Assembly (NCBI RefSeq): GCF_900639985.1
Contig: NZ_CAAAIM010000010.1
Coordinates: 1 to 64,000 of the forward strand
Source: Legionella rowbothamii
GTDB taxonomy: Bacteria > Pseudomonadota > Gammaproteobacteria > Legionellales > Legionellaceae
Direction of reading: 5' to 3'
Length of the DNA stretch: 64,000 nucleotides
Shown: positions 29,356 to 38,133 of the stretch, in pieces
How the letters are laid out: each line of letters opens with the position of its first letter
How positions within the stretch are numbered: position 1 is the stretch's first letter
Program-made: the position numbers and the translations under genes
The notes under the pieces: generated by a model
The model's input: the letters and a program-made list of their open reading frames with translations, nothing else
Told to the model about the DNA's origin: nothing
Database searches by the model: none

Positions 29356-30378
29356 ATGGAGTTACTGGATCGCCAAAATGTGAAAAATCAAAAGTTTGTG
29401 ATAGATAAGATTTTCCATCCCCTAGATGTGCATTTTGATACCAATTCCTTATCTGCATGGCTGACTTATTATTATTCAGTGCATGTTAAAGGGGCACCTG
29501 AAAAAACCGAACAAGCCAAAATGAAAGACATGTCCAAATTCGCTCAGTTTTTCCAAGCCGAAGTAGGGCATGATCTAGTGGATAGTTGGACTCCAGCGGT
29601 GAGTAAACAGTTTCAAAAAAATTTAGTAAAAACTATTTCAGAGAAAACGGGAAAACCGTATAAGGCAACATCTATCAATCGAACGATGGCAACCATCCGG
29701 CATGTCGGTCGATGGCTCCATCAACAACGCCCTTTATTGGCTGGCGACCCTTTAGCGCAAGTCAAAGATTTACAAACCGATGCGCCTAATTGGAATGGAT
29801 TAACCTCAAGACAGTTAATGCGTTTAAAATCTGCCTGTGAACAACGAATCAAAAGTTGTACTCGTAAAAATCAAAATCCTGTAATGGAAGCCGCTTTATT
29901 TTATTTGCTCATGGGTACAGGGCTTCGAGAATCGGAAGTAGTTTCTTTAAATGTAAGGCAGTACCGGCAAAAAGGGCTGTATGATGTGTTACGCCATAAG
30001 TCGAAACGAATCAGTCAAAAAATTCCATTACCACAAGAGAGTAGAGAGTATTTGGAGCTGTATTTAGAAAAAAGGGGTGCTCAGGAAGAGGAGCCGTTAT
30101 TTATAACAAGGTATGGTACTCGCTTACAAAGTTTGGATGTGTATCGAATTTGCCAGCGGGTATTAAAGCAAGCTTTGACTTTTTTACCAGAGCAAGAAAA
30201 ATTTACATTTACACCTCATAAACTGCGTCATACCTTTTTGAAGAAGGTTACCGATAAGCATGGAGTGCATTTTGCTCAAGAGCTTAGTGGCAATGTGTCG
30301 ATTAAAGAAATTTTTCGCTATGCCAAACCGAGTCAGGATGAGGTGCAGTCCACCATAGAGGCATTATTTGATAATTAG
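29356..30378 (+). CDS. Tyrosine recombinase
   Basis: A 340-residue XerC/D-like site-specific recombinase. A SAM-like N-terminal core-binding domain (about 30-130) precedes the catalytic domain with Arg191 (GTGLRESE), a lysine in the beta-turn (215 or 217), His288 and Arg291 (HKLRH) and the nucleophile Tyr322. The usual second His of the LGH motif is Asn313 (LSGN), a common tolerated variant. GGGA precedes the ATG. No matching att repeats are recognised nearby. It could resolve plasmid dimers, mobilise the cargo next to it, or be a domesticated copy. Confidence 0.87.
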   Translation: MELLDRQNVKNQKFVIDKIFHPLDVHFDTNSLSAWLTYYYSVHVKGAPEKTEQAKMKDMSKFAQFFQAEVGHDLVDSWTPAVSKQFQKNLVKTISEKTGKPYKATSINRTMATIRHVGRWLHQQRPLLAGDPLAQVKDLQTDAPNWNGLTSRQLMRLKSACEQRIKSCTRKNQNPVMEAALFYLLMGTGLRESEVVSLNVRQYRQKGLYDVLRHKSKRISQKIPLPQESREYLELYLEKRGAQEEEPLFITRYGTRLQSLDVYRICQRVLKQALTFLPEQEKFTFTPHKLRHTFLKKVTDKHGVHFAQELSGNVSIKEIFRYAKPSQDEVQSTIEALFDN

Positions 30379-30421
30379 GTTATATAATTTAAGAAAATGA
30401 TATAAGACTAAAGTAGGCACT

Positions 30422-33400
30422 ATGAATTTAAATGAGTATAAACAGAAATATAGTTTGTATATGAATTTCTCTGAAATTATCAGTGAAATACTAGTAACTG
30501 CTATAGAGGAAGCGAGTTCTAATGGGAGTTATAAATATAATCTACAACATATTCCTCATAGAGCAAAAGATTATGAGTCCTTAAAAGCCAGGTTAATTCA
30601 ACATGGTCATGAAGAAAGGTCAGATATCGAGGAGTTGAGAAAGGATTTAGCTGGATGTAGGGTAATATTTTATTACAATACTGATGTTAATGTTTTTTTA
30701 CGGTCAGGAATTATTCATAATAACTTTAAGGTAGTAGAGTCGAAAATACATGGGCCAAAAGAAGAAATTAAGACTGTTGATGACATATATACTGCTAACC
30801 ATTTTGTAATCGAGCTTGATGAGAAGCGACAAGCTTTACCAGAATATAGCAGATATAAAGGATTAAAATGTGAAATTCAGGTTCATACGATACTCAATCA
30901 TGCATTGGCGCAAACGACCCACGATATAACCTATAAGAAACCTGAGTCGTCTAGTTTTGGAAATAATATTTTAGATGCTATTGATAGGCGTTTTTTAAAT
31001 ATTTGGGAAAAATATTTAAAACCTGCTGGTTATGAGTTTCAAAAAATACAGCATGATTATCGAAGATATGTTGAAGGGAAAAAAGCATTTAATCGGAATA
31101 TTGAAGAAGATCTTTTAAATGCTAATGATAATAATCAGAGATATGATATCTTGCAGGAGTTTCGAGAATATGTTTTGCCATCTATAGATCCAAATTATTT
31201 GCAAGGGGAACTGCTAACACTTTTAGATGTAATAAAAAATACAATTTCCGTAGCAAAGAATACTTATCCTACCGCTATTAAAACCCCAGATGGAGAAATG
31301 CCTGGTAAGGCATTTATGGACATATTGCGAGAATCCCTTGATATATTGAATTTTATTGCATTTTTTAATTTAACTTTAGTATTCCCAACTTATATACAAC
31401 TCTATGAGCTTTTAACAGACGAAGAGGAGAGGGATTGCATAAGTAAAGCTGCCAAATCTATATCGAAATATAAAATTGATATATTAAAGCAAGCTGGGTT
31501 TTATGTTCAGGTCACTGCTTTGGAAACATTGGAACAACTTGATGTTTTAACCTTAAATAAAATAAAGGGCCTTGCTTCAGATATTTGTGAGGCAATATTG
31601 GATCCTACAGTAGAAAGTATTTCAAGTAGTTACAGAACTGTTGCCATAAAACAAGCTTCTTTATCCGGTAATAAAAATACTTCAGAAATAAGAAAACGAG
31701 CATTATCTTTGCTAAAAAATATTTATAACCCTGAAGATACATATAAAATAAAGCTAAAGTTAATTAGAGCGTTCGATACGGCAACAAGACCATCTCGCAT
31801 AGGGACAGGAGGTAGTGATTTGTTAGAATTGGTATTAAATAACTGTGTTGAAATTATCGATTTTTATAACGAGCATTTAAATGAAAAGGATTTTGAGATT
31901 TTATCTGAAATTGAAAACGATGTTTGCCGTTTATACGGATTTGGAATCGATATTATTGAGGGTAATCGGTATGAAAATTTGAATGAACATGCAAAGTCAG
32001 TTGTCCATGTGGCGTTAAAATTTAGAGACCAGTTAAAAATAAACAAAGAATTTTATATTTATAAAACTTTAGTAGGGTATGACTCTGTTTTTGAAAATTC
32101 ATGGAATGATCGTGAGTGGCATTATCGAGAAAGAAATGAATACAGAGATAATAAAGCAGTTGAATATGCCCAGGAAGTTAGCGATATAAATAAGGAATAT
32201 TGGGAAAAAATAATTATCAAGTGCACAGAAGCCCAATCAAAAGATTTAGCAACATACCCACATTTTGGTAAATTCCTTCTTTCTCTGGCAAATATAAACC
32301 CTAAGTTTATATTAGATTTAATTGAGCATAACAAAAAGGCTCTAGAAAAATTTCTTGTTCCGATAATTGATGGTCTTTTAAGTGGTAAAGGTAAAAATAA
32401 TACTCAATCGCTTATGAAAAGATGGATAAAAAATGGTGAGTATTTATATTATTGTACCGCTGCATATGAGTTTTATAAGCCAATACATAAAACTATAATA
32501 AAACAGATATTTTCAGCTGCTAAAAAGAATGGAGATCACAATGCATTAATTAAGGTTATGGTTGTTGCATCAAAAAACTATCACTTACCTTCTATGGAAA
32601 CCATTAGACCTTTATTTATAAGATCTATTGAGGAATTAACAAAACTAGGCATTTCTTCTTGGATTTTTGAATTTTGGTTTCGTCCTGAATATAAAACGGT
32701 TATAAATATTTTATCAGAAAGGGATTTGGATTTACTAATAAACAATCTTTTGCTTTTGAAGGACTTTGATTATCACGCAGAATACCTTTTAGACCCTATT
32801 GCGCAAAGAAATCCTGAGAAAATAATGGCATTTTTTAAGCAGCGTATAATTCAAGGAAATGATCGCAGTAAAACTAATTATTACGATATTCCTTACCATT
32901 TTGACTCTCTCAAGACGAGTTTGTCATCGAAGCCAGATTTGGTTTTTAAAACGGTGATCGAATGGTATCGAAAAGATTATAATAGTTTTTTTATGCGAGG
33001 CGCGAGATTATTGCACAATATTTTTCCGGAATTTTCAAAGGAGGTGGAAGAGGGACTTCTAAGCTTAATTTCCAATAACGATAACATAGATCAACTTATA
33101 GTGATTGATATACTACGTACTTATAATGGTGTTGAGTCCATATATAATACTTGTCGAGAATTAGTGAGGCTATTACCATCGGATAGCGAATTATTAAATG
33201 GTGTTATGGATGTTTTAGATAGGACAGGGATTGTTTCAGGAGAAGATGGTTTCGTAAAAGAATATAGTCAGAAAGTTCACAACATAAAGCCATGGTTGAA
33301 GGACGAAAACAATGATGTACTTCAGTTTGCAGAGCGTTTTACTGAAATTATGGAAATGAGAATAATTCAAGAAAAACAACGAGCAGAGGAGAGGATTGAG

Positions 33401-33448
33401 TTACTTAAACATCAATATGGAGATGATGATAAAAATGAGGAAGAATAG
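30422..33448 (+). CDS. Large RelA/SpoT-domain protein
   Basis: A 1008-residue protein. Residues about 20-190 are a RelA/SpoT nucleotidyltransferase (synthetase) domain: HIPHRAKDYESLKARL, DLAGCRVIFYY, and YKGLKCEIQVHTILNHALAQ, in which the Glu of EIQ is the catalytic residue; HD-type hydrolase motifs are absent. The remaining 800 residues are helical and repetitive in feel, with no TGS or ACT domain, so this is not a housekeeping RelA. Comparable stand-alone synthetases act in growth regulation, as toxins (toxSAS) or in phage defence. It follows the recombinase gene by 43 bases, is unusually AT-rich, and may be a defence or addiction module. That role is inference. Confidence 0.85.
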   Translation: MNLNEYKQKYSLYMNFSEIISEILVTAIEEASSNGSYKYNLQHIPHRAKDYESLKARLIQHGHEERSDIEELRKDLAGCRVIFYYNTDVNVFLRSGIIHNNFKVVESKIHGPKEEIKTVDDIYTANHFVIELDEKRQALPEYSRYKGLKCEIQVHTILNHALAQTTHDITYKKPESSSFGNNILDAIDRRFLNIWEKYLKPAGYEFQKIQHDYRRYVEGKKAFNRNIEEDLLNANDNNQRYDILQEFREYVLPSIDPNYLQGELLTLLDVIKNTISVAKNTYPTAIKTPDGEMPGKAFMDILRESLDILNFIAFFNLTLVFPTYIQLYELLTDEEERDCISKAAKSISKYKIDILKQAGFYVQVTALETLEQLDVLTLNKIKGLASDICEAILDPTVESISSSYRTVAIKQASLSGNKNTSEIRKRALSLLKNIYNPEDTYKIKLKLIRAFDTATRPSRIGTGGSDLLELVLNNCVEIIDFYNEHLNEKDFEILSEIENDVCRLYGFGIDIIEGNRYENLNEHAKSVVHVALKFRDQLKINKEFYIYKTLVGYDSVFENSWNDREWHYRERNEYRDNKAVEYAQEVSDINKEYWEKIIIKCTEAQSKDLATYPHFGKFLLSLANINPKFILDLIEHNKKALEKFLVPIIDGLLSGKGKNNTQSLMKRWIKNGEYLYYCTAAYEFYKPIHKTIIKQIFSAAKKNGDHNALIKVMVVASKNYHLPSMETIRPLFIRSIEELTKLGISSWIFEFWFRPEYKTVINILSERDLDLLINNLLLLKDFDYHAEYLLDPIAQRNPEKIMAFFKQRIIQGNDRSKTNYYDIPYHFDSLKTSLSSKPDLVFKTVIEWYRKDYNSFFMRGARLLHNIFPEFSKEVEEGLLSLISNNDNIDQLIVIDILRTYNGVESIYNTCRELVRLLPSDSELLNGVMDVLDRTGIVSGEDGFVKEYSQKVHNIKPWLKDENNDVLQFAERFTEIMEMRIIQEKQRAEERIELLKHQYGDDDKNEEE

Positions 33449-33601
33449 ATAACTAAGTTGTCATATACGTAGTTACAAAACTCAATAAAATGTTTTATTC
33501 CTTAGCTTAGATAAATTAACCACATTTAATAACTAATTTCTTTTTGAATTTTAGTGGATCGAGAGAGTAGGGCGGTACAGTAAAGAATCCCCCCGTATAA
33601 T

Positions 33602-34132
33602 TTACAGAAACAATCGAGAACAAGAAGCTTTCTTGTTTTTTCTCATTTTATTCACTCTGTACTTAGAGCCACATGAATTTGAGCACCATTTGGTATTAGA
33701 TCGGCCTATAAAAAATTTAAGACAATCCTTATTATGACATCTTTTCAATCCATCCAATCCACCAAATGAAGCTATACGAGAGAACATATAAGCACCGAAA
33801 ACTATGGGAGAGGGGTTATTGGGTATGTAAGCAACATGAACAGCGGAGAGTTTATTTTCTATATTTTCAACAAGACATTGAATTCTTACATTCCTAATAA
33901 TTTCATTTAGTTTATTTAATAAATAATCAGTGAGGCCACTCTTATAATATTCTTCCATGAATTCATAAATAATAGCATCAAGTTCAGGTATGGTATTTGG
34001 GGAGTCTTTTCCCTTCTTCCCTGCTATGTAGAAATTTGCTGCTTCTATTAAAAATGAGGAGTCTTTATCACTGTAAACTTTGATTTCGTTTCCTGTGTTG
34101 ATATAAAAGTAGTCATGTAACGTTTTTCCCAC
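33602..34132 (-). CDS. CGNR zinc-finger protein
   Basis: A 176-residue protein with a helical N-terminal domain (about 1-125, ABATE-like) and a C-terminal CGNR zinc finger: LKRCHNKDCLKFFIG with the second Cys pair in WCSNSCGSKYRVNK, where CGSK replaces the CGNR quartet. A basic tail follows. The family includes predicted transcription regulators. The start is GTG with AGGGG upstream. It converges with the RelA/SpoT-domain gene across 150 bases. Confidence 0.8.
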   Translation of the reverse strand: MGKTLHDYFYINTGNEIKVYSDKDSSFLIEAANFYIAGKKGKDSPNTIPELDAIIYEFMEEYYKSGLTDYLLNKLNEIIRNVRIQCLVENIENKLSAVHVAYIPNNPSPIVFGAYMFSRIASFGGLDGLKRCHNKDCLKFFIGRSNTKWCSNSCGSKYRVNKMRKNKKASCSRLFL

Positions 34133-34229
34133 TTAAATCCCCTCTTGAAGATGTAACATGTTTGATGGTTATATCCCGCAACATTGTTTTTTTCAACCAT
34201 AAGATATGAAAGATTTAAGGGGATAAGAA

Positions 34230-34670
34230 ATGACAGATATTAAAATGCCAGATTTCCATTGTATGGAAATGGCCTTTACAAAAAAATGTACGCAGTTGGG
34301 GTGGGCTGCTAATTATTATTTTCCATATTGCCCTCAAGAAATTGGAGAAAATACACTTGAAGCGTATTTCAAGGACCTAAAAATTGGAGCAGTATTTGCC
34401 TATAACGATGATTCCCCAAAATTAATAATACTAGATTTTGTAAAGGGGAAAAAGAACTCTTCAATTTTAGTGATGTGCGAGAGAGAAGGTGTTATGTGTG
34501 AACGAGAGGGCTTTAAACCGTGGGTCATTACTGAAATTACATTTGGTAATGAGCTACTCCTCCATTCAAATTTGGGCTCATATTTTGAGAAAGACGATGC
34601 TGACAAAGAATTTTGTCTTAGGCAGGGTATAGAATGGAAGGGAGTTGATATTCTTGATGATTACTACTGA
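34230..34670 (+). CDS. Unknown protein with small internal duplication
   Basis: A 146-residue soluble acidic protein that I do not recognise. A seven-residue unit is duplicated in tandem, VMCEREG-VMCEREG (about 81-94), so slipped-strand duplication is recent or tolerated. GGGG lies nine bases before the ATG. It diverges from the CGNR gene across about 100 bases, suggesting shared regulation. No membrane or signal segment. Confidence 0.6.
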   Translation: MTDIKMPDFHCMEMAFTKKCTQLGWAANYYFPYCPQEIGENTLEAYFKDLKIGAVFAYNDDSPKLIILDFVKGKKNSSILVMCEREGVMCEREGFKPWVITEITFGNELLLHSNLGSYFEKDDADKEFCLRQGIEWKGVDILDDYY

Positions 34671-34812
34671 TAAGTGGCTTAAACACCATGATAAGAGAAC
34701 GAGTCAAGAGGATGTTCATAACTTTCCGTTAAGTCAACTACGACATCGGTACTATTTTAGGCTCATATTTAGATTGGAAAATACTCATGAGGCCTTATCT
34801 TTATTAACGTGA
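34657..34812 (+). CDS. Possible 51-residue ORF
   Basis: An ORF overlapping the end of the previous gene by 14 bases, with GGGAG eleven bases before its ATG, which would permit translational coupling. The product is basic, starts MITTDKWLKHHDK and has no recognised motif. Its last few codons overlap the convergent gene at 34804. Weakly supported. Confidence 0.3.
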   Translation: MITTDKWLKHHDKRTSQEDVHNFPLSQLRHRYYFRLIFRLENTHEALSLLT

Positions 34813-35052
34813 TTTAACATCGGTTGTTGTTTGCGCCAGATCATCCAGTCGTAAATTGGTTATTCCAATTGCAGTGGCGCATTGCAAAAAGAAGGCAAAT
34901 TGAAAGGCACCACGGCTCATTTTATTTAATATACTGGCGTGAGTTTCGTGTACATCAATTGCGTTGAGTAGGGTAACAAGTTGCTCATAACTGATGTTGC
35001 GTCGTTTTAATTCGGCTTTAAGCATCCCAGAAGCTAATTTATTCCAGTCCAT
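34804..35052 (-). CDS. DUF6471-like small helix-turn-helix protein
   Basis: A protein of about 82 residues resembling the DUF6471 group: MDWNKLASGMLKAELKRRNISYEQLVTLLNAIDVHET, then a helix with RGAFQFAFFLQCATAIG. The arrangement suggests a Cro-like helix-turn-helix. I start at the second Met (ATG at 35050-35052). The AT-rich region upstream contains CGATATA repeats that could be its operator. Probably a plasmid regulator; function not established. Confidence 0.65.
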   Translation of the reverse strand: MDWNKLASGMLKAELKRRNISYEQLVTLLNAIDVHETHASILNKMSRGAFQFAFFLQCATAIGITNLRLDDLAQTTTDVKSR

Positions 35053-35202
35053 AGTACCCAATAGAAATCCTCTGAAAATATCTTTAATAAAATTATTATC
35101 TCAAATACGATATAAAAATGTCAAATATGGCTTGCGTTGAATACCGTAAGTGATATAATAATACTGTATTCGATATATCATATTTTACAAAGGACATTAA
35201 AA

Positions 35203-35325
35203 ATGATTAGAGAGATTGTGCGAAAAACTTCTTTACCAATTTATTTTGTTTTGGACACCATCCGGCACAAGCGTGGCCAACGCAAGATGATGGCATACTC
35301 CTTGAAGAATAGCCGATGCACTTAA
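35203..35325 (+). CDS. Possible small basic protein
   Basis: A 40-residue ORF with AGGA about nine bases before its ATG. The product is strongly basic (MIREIVRKTSLPIYF, then HKRGQRK). It diverges from the DUF6471 gene and precedes a lipoprotein gene. No family is recognised; it may be spurious. Confidence 0.3.
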   Translation: MIREIVRKTSLPIYFVLDTIRHKRGQRKMMAYSLKNSRCT

Positions 35326-35425
35326 TTTTAATTAATACTTTTGGTAGGTATGTTGTGCCAAAATATAGGTTTTTTGAGAAACTCTTTATCGTCTAGCACA
35401 CCACCATATAAAGATGGAGAACACA

Positions 35426-35794
35426 ATGAAAATAAGATTCATGTTAATGAACGCAGTTGCAGTATCAGCCATTGTTTTAACAGGATGCAATACGACTGAT
35501 ATCAAAGCGACTATGGGGAATGGAGATGCAGTATCAACAACTACTAACCGTCATATAAAGTCAATCAGCTTTGAGAAAGTAAAGATATATCATTCAAAAT
35601 CTTCAATGCCAAAATCCCATAGCGTTGTTGGTAGAGTCTCTGCATCAAATTATAATATGATTGGTATGACTATTTCTCAAGAATCGATAATAGCCGAATT
35701 AAAAAAACAAGCAGCTTCTATGGGTGCCAATGGAATTGCACACATTTCCACAGGACTTGCTCAAACTACGGCCGAAGCAATTCTTTCAAAATAA
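35426..35794 (+). CDS. YbjQ/DUF4156-like lipoprotein
   Basis: A 122-residue lipoprotein. The signal peptide ends in the lipobox VLTGC (Cys21). The mature part reads as one small alpha/beta domain ending with LKKQAASMGANGIAHISTGL, a motif common in YbjQ-like and DUF4156 envelope proteins. I use the ATG at 35426, six bases after GGAG; the frame opens at 35414. It is convergent with traM, whose stop is 38 bases away. It may be surface-related; the exact function is unknown. Confidence 0.65.
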   Translation: MKIRFMLMNAVAVSAIVLTGCNTTDIKATMGNGDAVSTTTNRHIKSISFEKVKIYHSKSSMPKSHSVVGRVSASNYNMIGMTISQESIIAELKKQAASMGANGIAHISTGLAQTTAEAILSK

Positions 35795-35831
35795 TTTTGA
35801 TACCCTTTTCATTTTGAGGCCTCGACCCATT

Positions 35832-36269
35832 TCATCGTAAGAGGCCAAGTATAATCATACCAGCGGCCACGAGTGTAAGCGCTGATGCGGCAAGGTTAAT
35901 CATGGCGATCCGTTCTGTGCGTCGCAATGCCCCACCTGCATGAGACAGCAATTTTTCTATATCATTTTGTATGGTTAAAGCGGTTGATCTTGCACTTTCC
36001 TCTAGTACGTTTGCCATAGTTTCTTTAGCAGCAGCAAGAGACGCATTCAAAATTCGTTCAGATTTTTCTTTTGCCTCATTTCCCCAGCATAAAGCGATCC
36101 CCTCTAAATCCTCTTTGTACTGATGGAGCATGAGTTGTTGTGTTTTAGCGTTGTCTTCCATCAGTTTGGCATTCATGGTCTGCAATATAAGAATTGGATC
36201 GTTTCGTCCAAGGACAACCCCATGTTTTATGGCAACCTCGTTAATGAGCGATTCGAATTGATCGGCCAT
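35832..36269 (-). CDS. traM: Conjugal transfer protein TraM (RP4-type)
   Basis: A 145-residue protein, the same length as RP4 TraM, at the end of a traK-traL-traM operon. It is helical, with a single hydrophobic segment at the C-terminus (INLAASALTLVAAGMIILGLL), so it is probably a tail-anchored inner-membrane protein. In RP4 it aids transfer efficiency without being a relaxosome core member. It overlaps the traL stop. Assigned by position, length and layout. Confidence 0.8.
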   Translation of the reverse strand: MADQFESLINEVAIKHGVVLGRNDPILILQTMNAKLMEDNAKTQQLMLHQYKEDLEGIALCWGNEAKEKSERILNASLAAAKETMANVLEESARSTALTIQNDIEKLLSHAGGALRRTERIAMINLAASALTLVAAGMIILGLLR

Positions 36270-36994
36270 TACATTACTACCGCATTGGTTAGTTGATTAA
36301 AAAGTTCGTCTCGCACTATTTTGAGGCGTTGCCTTGTCATGATAGTTCGAGCGGGTGAAGCGATGGCTTCGCTAAAAGTAAGACGTTCTTGAAGCATTTC
36401 GGATACATCACGACCAAAAGTCTCTTCTTTAAGTGCCGGTATATGAATTATTGCGGAAATCTTTTCTTTGTTTTCTTTGTAGGTTTTCATTTGTTCAAAG
36501 TCTTTACCTTCGTGTTGCACTGGTCCCCAGTAAGAGTTTAGCCAAACTACAAATAAAGCATTTTCTGGGAACTGGCTGGCAAGTTGTGAAAAACCATTCA
36601 CAGTGTCTTGCATGGCTTGCCCACCCGTAATGACGGTATGAACTACCAGCTCATGCCCCATTTCAGCCAACAGTGAAGGGATGTTGCTGCTTATTAAGTA
36701 ATGTGACAGTGGCACGAAGGAGCTTGCTCCATTGTCAATAATGACGTCATGGGTTGTTGGCGCAATCAGTTCAATGAGGTCATCAAAGTGACGAGAGTTA
36801 ATTTCATCGCCATCCATTATTTGCAGTCGGGTAACATTTAGCGTTTTATATCCTGAAAAAGTGGTATTAACTGGATCGGTATCGATACAAAGAGGCTCTT
36901 TCCCCTCGTTTTTCATATACTGTGCAAGTGTTGATGCTACGAAGGATTTCCCGACTCCTCCTTTTCCTTGCAAGACCATATTAATTTTAGCCAT
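36269..36994 (-). CDS. traL: TraL-type ParA-like ATPase of the transfer region
   Basis: A 241-residue ParA/MinD-fold ATPase, the length of RP4 TraL. The deviant Walker A is KGGVGKSF, followed by LAQYMKNEG and the strand ending in DTDPVN. It overlaps traK and traM, and all three are read away from oriT. The role in IncP transfer is accessory and poorly defined. It is distinct from the partition ParA at 1630. Confidence 0.88.
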   Translation of the reverse strand: MAKINMVLQGKGGVGKSFVASTLAQYMKNEGKEPLCIDTDPVNTTFSGYKTLNVTRLQIMDGDEINSRHFDDLIELIAPTTHDVIIDNGASSFVPLSHYLISSNIPSLLAEMGHELVVHTVITGGQAMQDTVNGFSQLASQFPENALFVVWLNSYWGPVQHEGKDFEQMKTYKENKEKISAIIHIPALKEETFGRDVSEMLQERLTFSEAIASPARTIMTRQRLKIVRDELFNQLTNAVVM

Positions 36995-37392
36995 TAAAAT
37001 AATTCCTCTGCATTGGGTACAGGATTAAAAGTAAAGCCTGATAGTGTTCCCGGTTTCGTTGTTTTTGTTGTTGGTTTTGTATGGTCTTCTGGTGGTTTGG
37101 ATATACTGTCCTTTGAGATTGCGGCTGAATCGGGTTCAACTTTTGGAATCGATTGATTTGCTTGTGGCCGACGAATTTGGCGATTCACATAATTCAAAAA
37201 GGTGTCATAACCAAATTCAATTCGCTTTAACTCATGCATGTTTTCCCACACGGTTTTAACTGGATATCCCGCATCAAGCGCTTCTTTTATATCAGCTCGA
37301 ACAGCTAAGAAGGCCACCAAATTCTTATTGCGAGGTGTTGATTTTTTTTCCTTGACCCACTTGGCCAGCTGGTCGGTATAGGAAGTTCCCAT
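36994..37392 (-). CDS. traK: oriT-binding protein TraK
   Basis: A 132-residue protein, close to RP4 TraK (134). The N-terminal part is basic and helical (TDQLAKWVKEKKS, then DIKEALDAGYPVKTVWENM), and the C-terminal part is proline/threonine/lysine rich. In RP4, TraK binds an intrinsically bent oriT region beside the nick and bends it. It is encoded next to oriT, facing away, and directly repeated ATGTCAA motifs (37425, 37436) lie just upstream. Confidence 0.85.
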   Translation of the reverse strand: MGTSYTDQLAKWVKEKKSTPRNKNLVAFLAVRADIKEALDAGYPVKTVWENMHELKRIEFGYDTFLNYVNRQIRRPQANQSIPKVEPDSAAISKDSISKPPEDHTKPTTKTTKPGTLSGFTFNPVPNAEELF

Positions 37393-37424
37393 ATCAATTA
37401 GTTACCTGTTATAAAATCAATTAA

Positions 37425-37442
37425 ATGTCAATTTCATGTCAA
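37425..37442. repeat. Direct repeat upstream of traK
   Basis: ATGTCAA at 37425-37431 and again at 37436-37442 are 11 bp apart, one helical turn. They lie between traK and the oriT nick, where the TraK-binding and promoter region is expected. They could bind TraK or form part of the traK promoter. Confidence 0.4.
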
Positions 37443-37583
37443 CTAACATCGGTTCAAATTCGATTATAAACATATTAACCCTGGTTTTCATATGACCTAC
37501 GCTAAAATTAATTTTTCCTATAAAAAACAAGGCTAAATCGAACGCACCATGTTATTATTTCTTGGTGTAATGGATTCAAAAAA

Positions 37584-37635
37584 CAGGGCAAGATAGGTGA
37601 AGATGGCCACCCAGCGAGCTGGGTATCCACTTCAC
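37584..37635 (-). other. oriT: Origin of transfer (oriT), RP4-like
   Basis: On the minus strand the order is that of RP4 oriT: an inverted repeat (GTGAAG at 37597-37602 with CTTCAC at 37630-37635, and an inner pair around CCCAGC/GCTGGG) followed by CACCTATCTTG-CCCTG. RP4 has CACCTATCCTG-CCCGG at the same place. By analogy the relaxase nicks the minus strand between 37589 and 37588, so the traK-traL-traM side would enter the recipient first. It lies between divergent traK and traJ. A flanking AT-rich stretch and a hairpin (GCACCTTCGGTGC, 37651-37663) complete the region, which has no gene. Confidence 0.9.
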
Positions 37636-37741
37636 ATCCTTCCTTATTCGCACCTTCGGTGCTCAACGGAAATCTTGCTCTTGCGAGGCTAACGGCTGCC
37701 GCCGTTTTAATGCCAGGTAAAGCCAGAAAAAAGGTATTACG

Positions 37742-38095
37742 ATGAACAACAGCGAAACAAGACTCAGCAGAAAACACGTCCGACGGCTTCGAATTCCCGT
37801 ACTTCCAGAGGAAGAGCAAATAATCAAAGAAAACGCGGCACATGCGGGATTGGCCACCGCTGTATATCTTCGTCGTTTGGCTCTAGGTTATGAAATAAAG
37901 AGTTCCTTCGACCAACAGCACATCATCGAACTTTCTAAAATAAATGCTGATTTAGGTCGCTTGGGTGGTCTGCTCAAGTTGTGGCTTACCAATGATGAGC
38001 GGCTAGCTCATATTGAGCCCAAAACAATAACTGTCGTATTAGAGCGCATCAAAGCAACCCAGGCAGCCATGCTTGAAGTAGTGAACAAGCTATGA
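37742..38095 (+). CDS. traJ: Relaxosome protein TraJ
   Basis: A 117-residue ribbon-helix-helix protein. In RP4, TraJ recognises the oriT inverted repeat and recruits TraI to form the relaxosome. It has a basic N-terminus (RKHVRRLRIPVLPEEEQIIKENAAHAGL) and the relaxosome-accessory signature YLRRLALGYEI. AAGG precedes the ATG. It is the first gene of the rightward traJ-traI-traH unit, directly beside oriT. Confidence 0.88.
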   Translation: MNNSETRLSRKHVRRLRIPVLPEEEQIIKENAAHAGLATAVYLRRLALGYEIKSSFDQQHIIELSKINADLGRLGGLLKLWLTNDERLAHIEPKTITVVLERIKATQAAMLEVVNKL

Positions 38096-38133
38096 ACTTC
38101 TTTAGAGCCCAAAGTGTGGTAGGGAGTTAAGAC

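Noticed and set aside
29356..30378. Integrase as proof that the whole window is an integrated element
   Set aside because: repA, parAB and DnaA boxes support an autonomous replicon; no att repeats or tRNA gene are seen, so the recombinase alone does not decide it.
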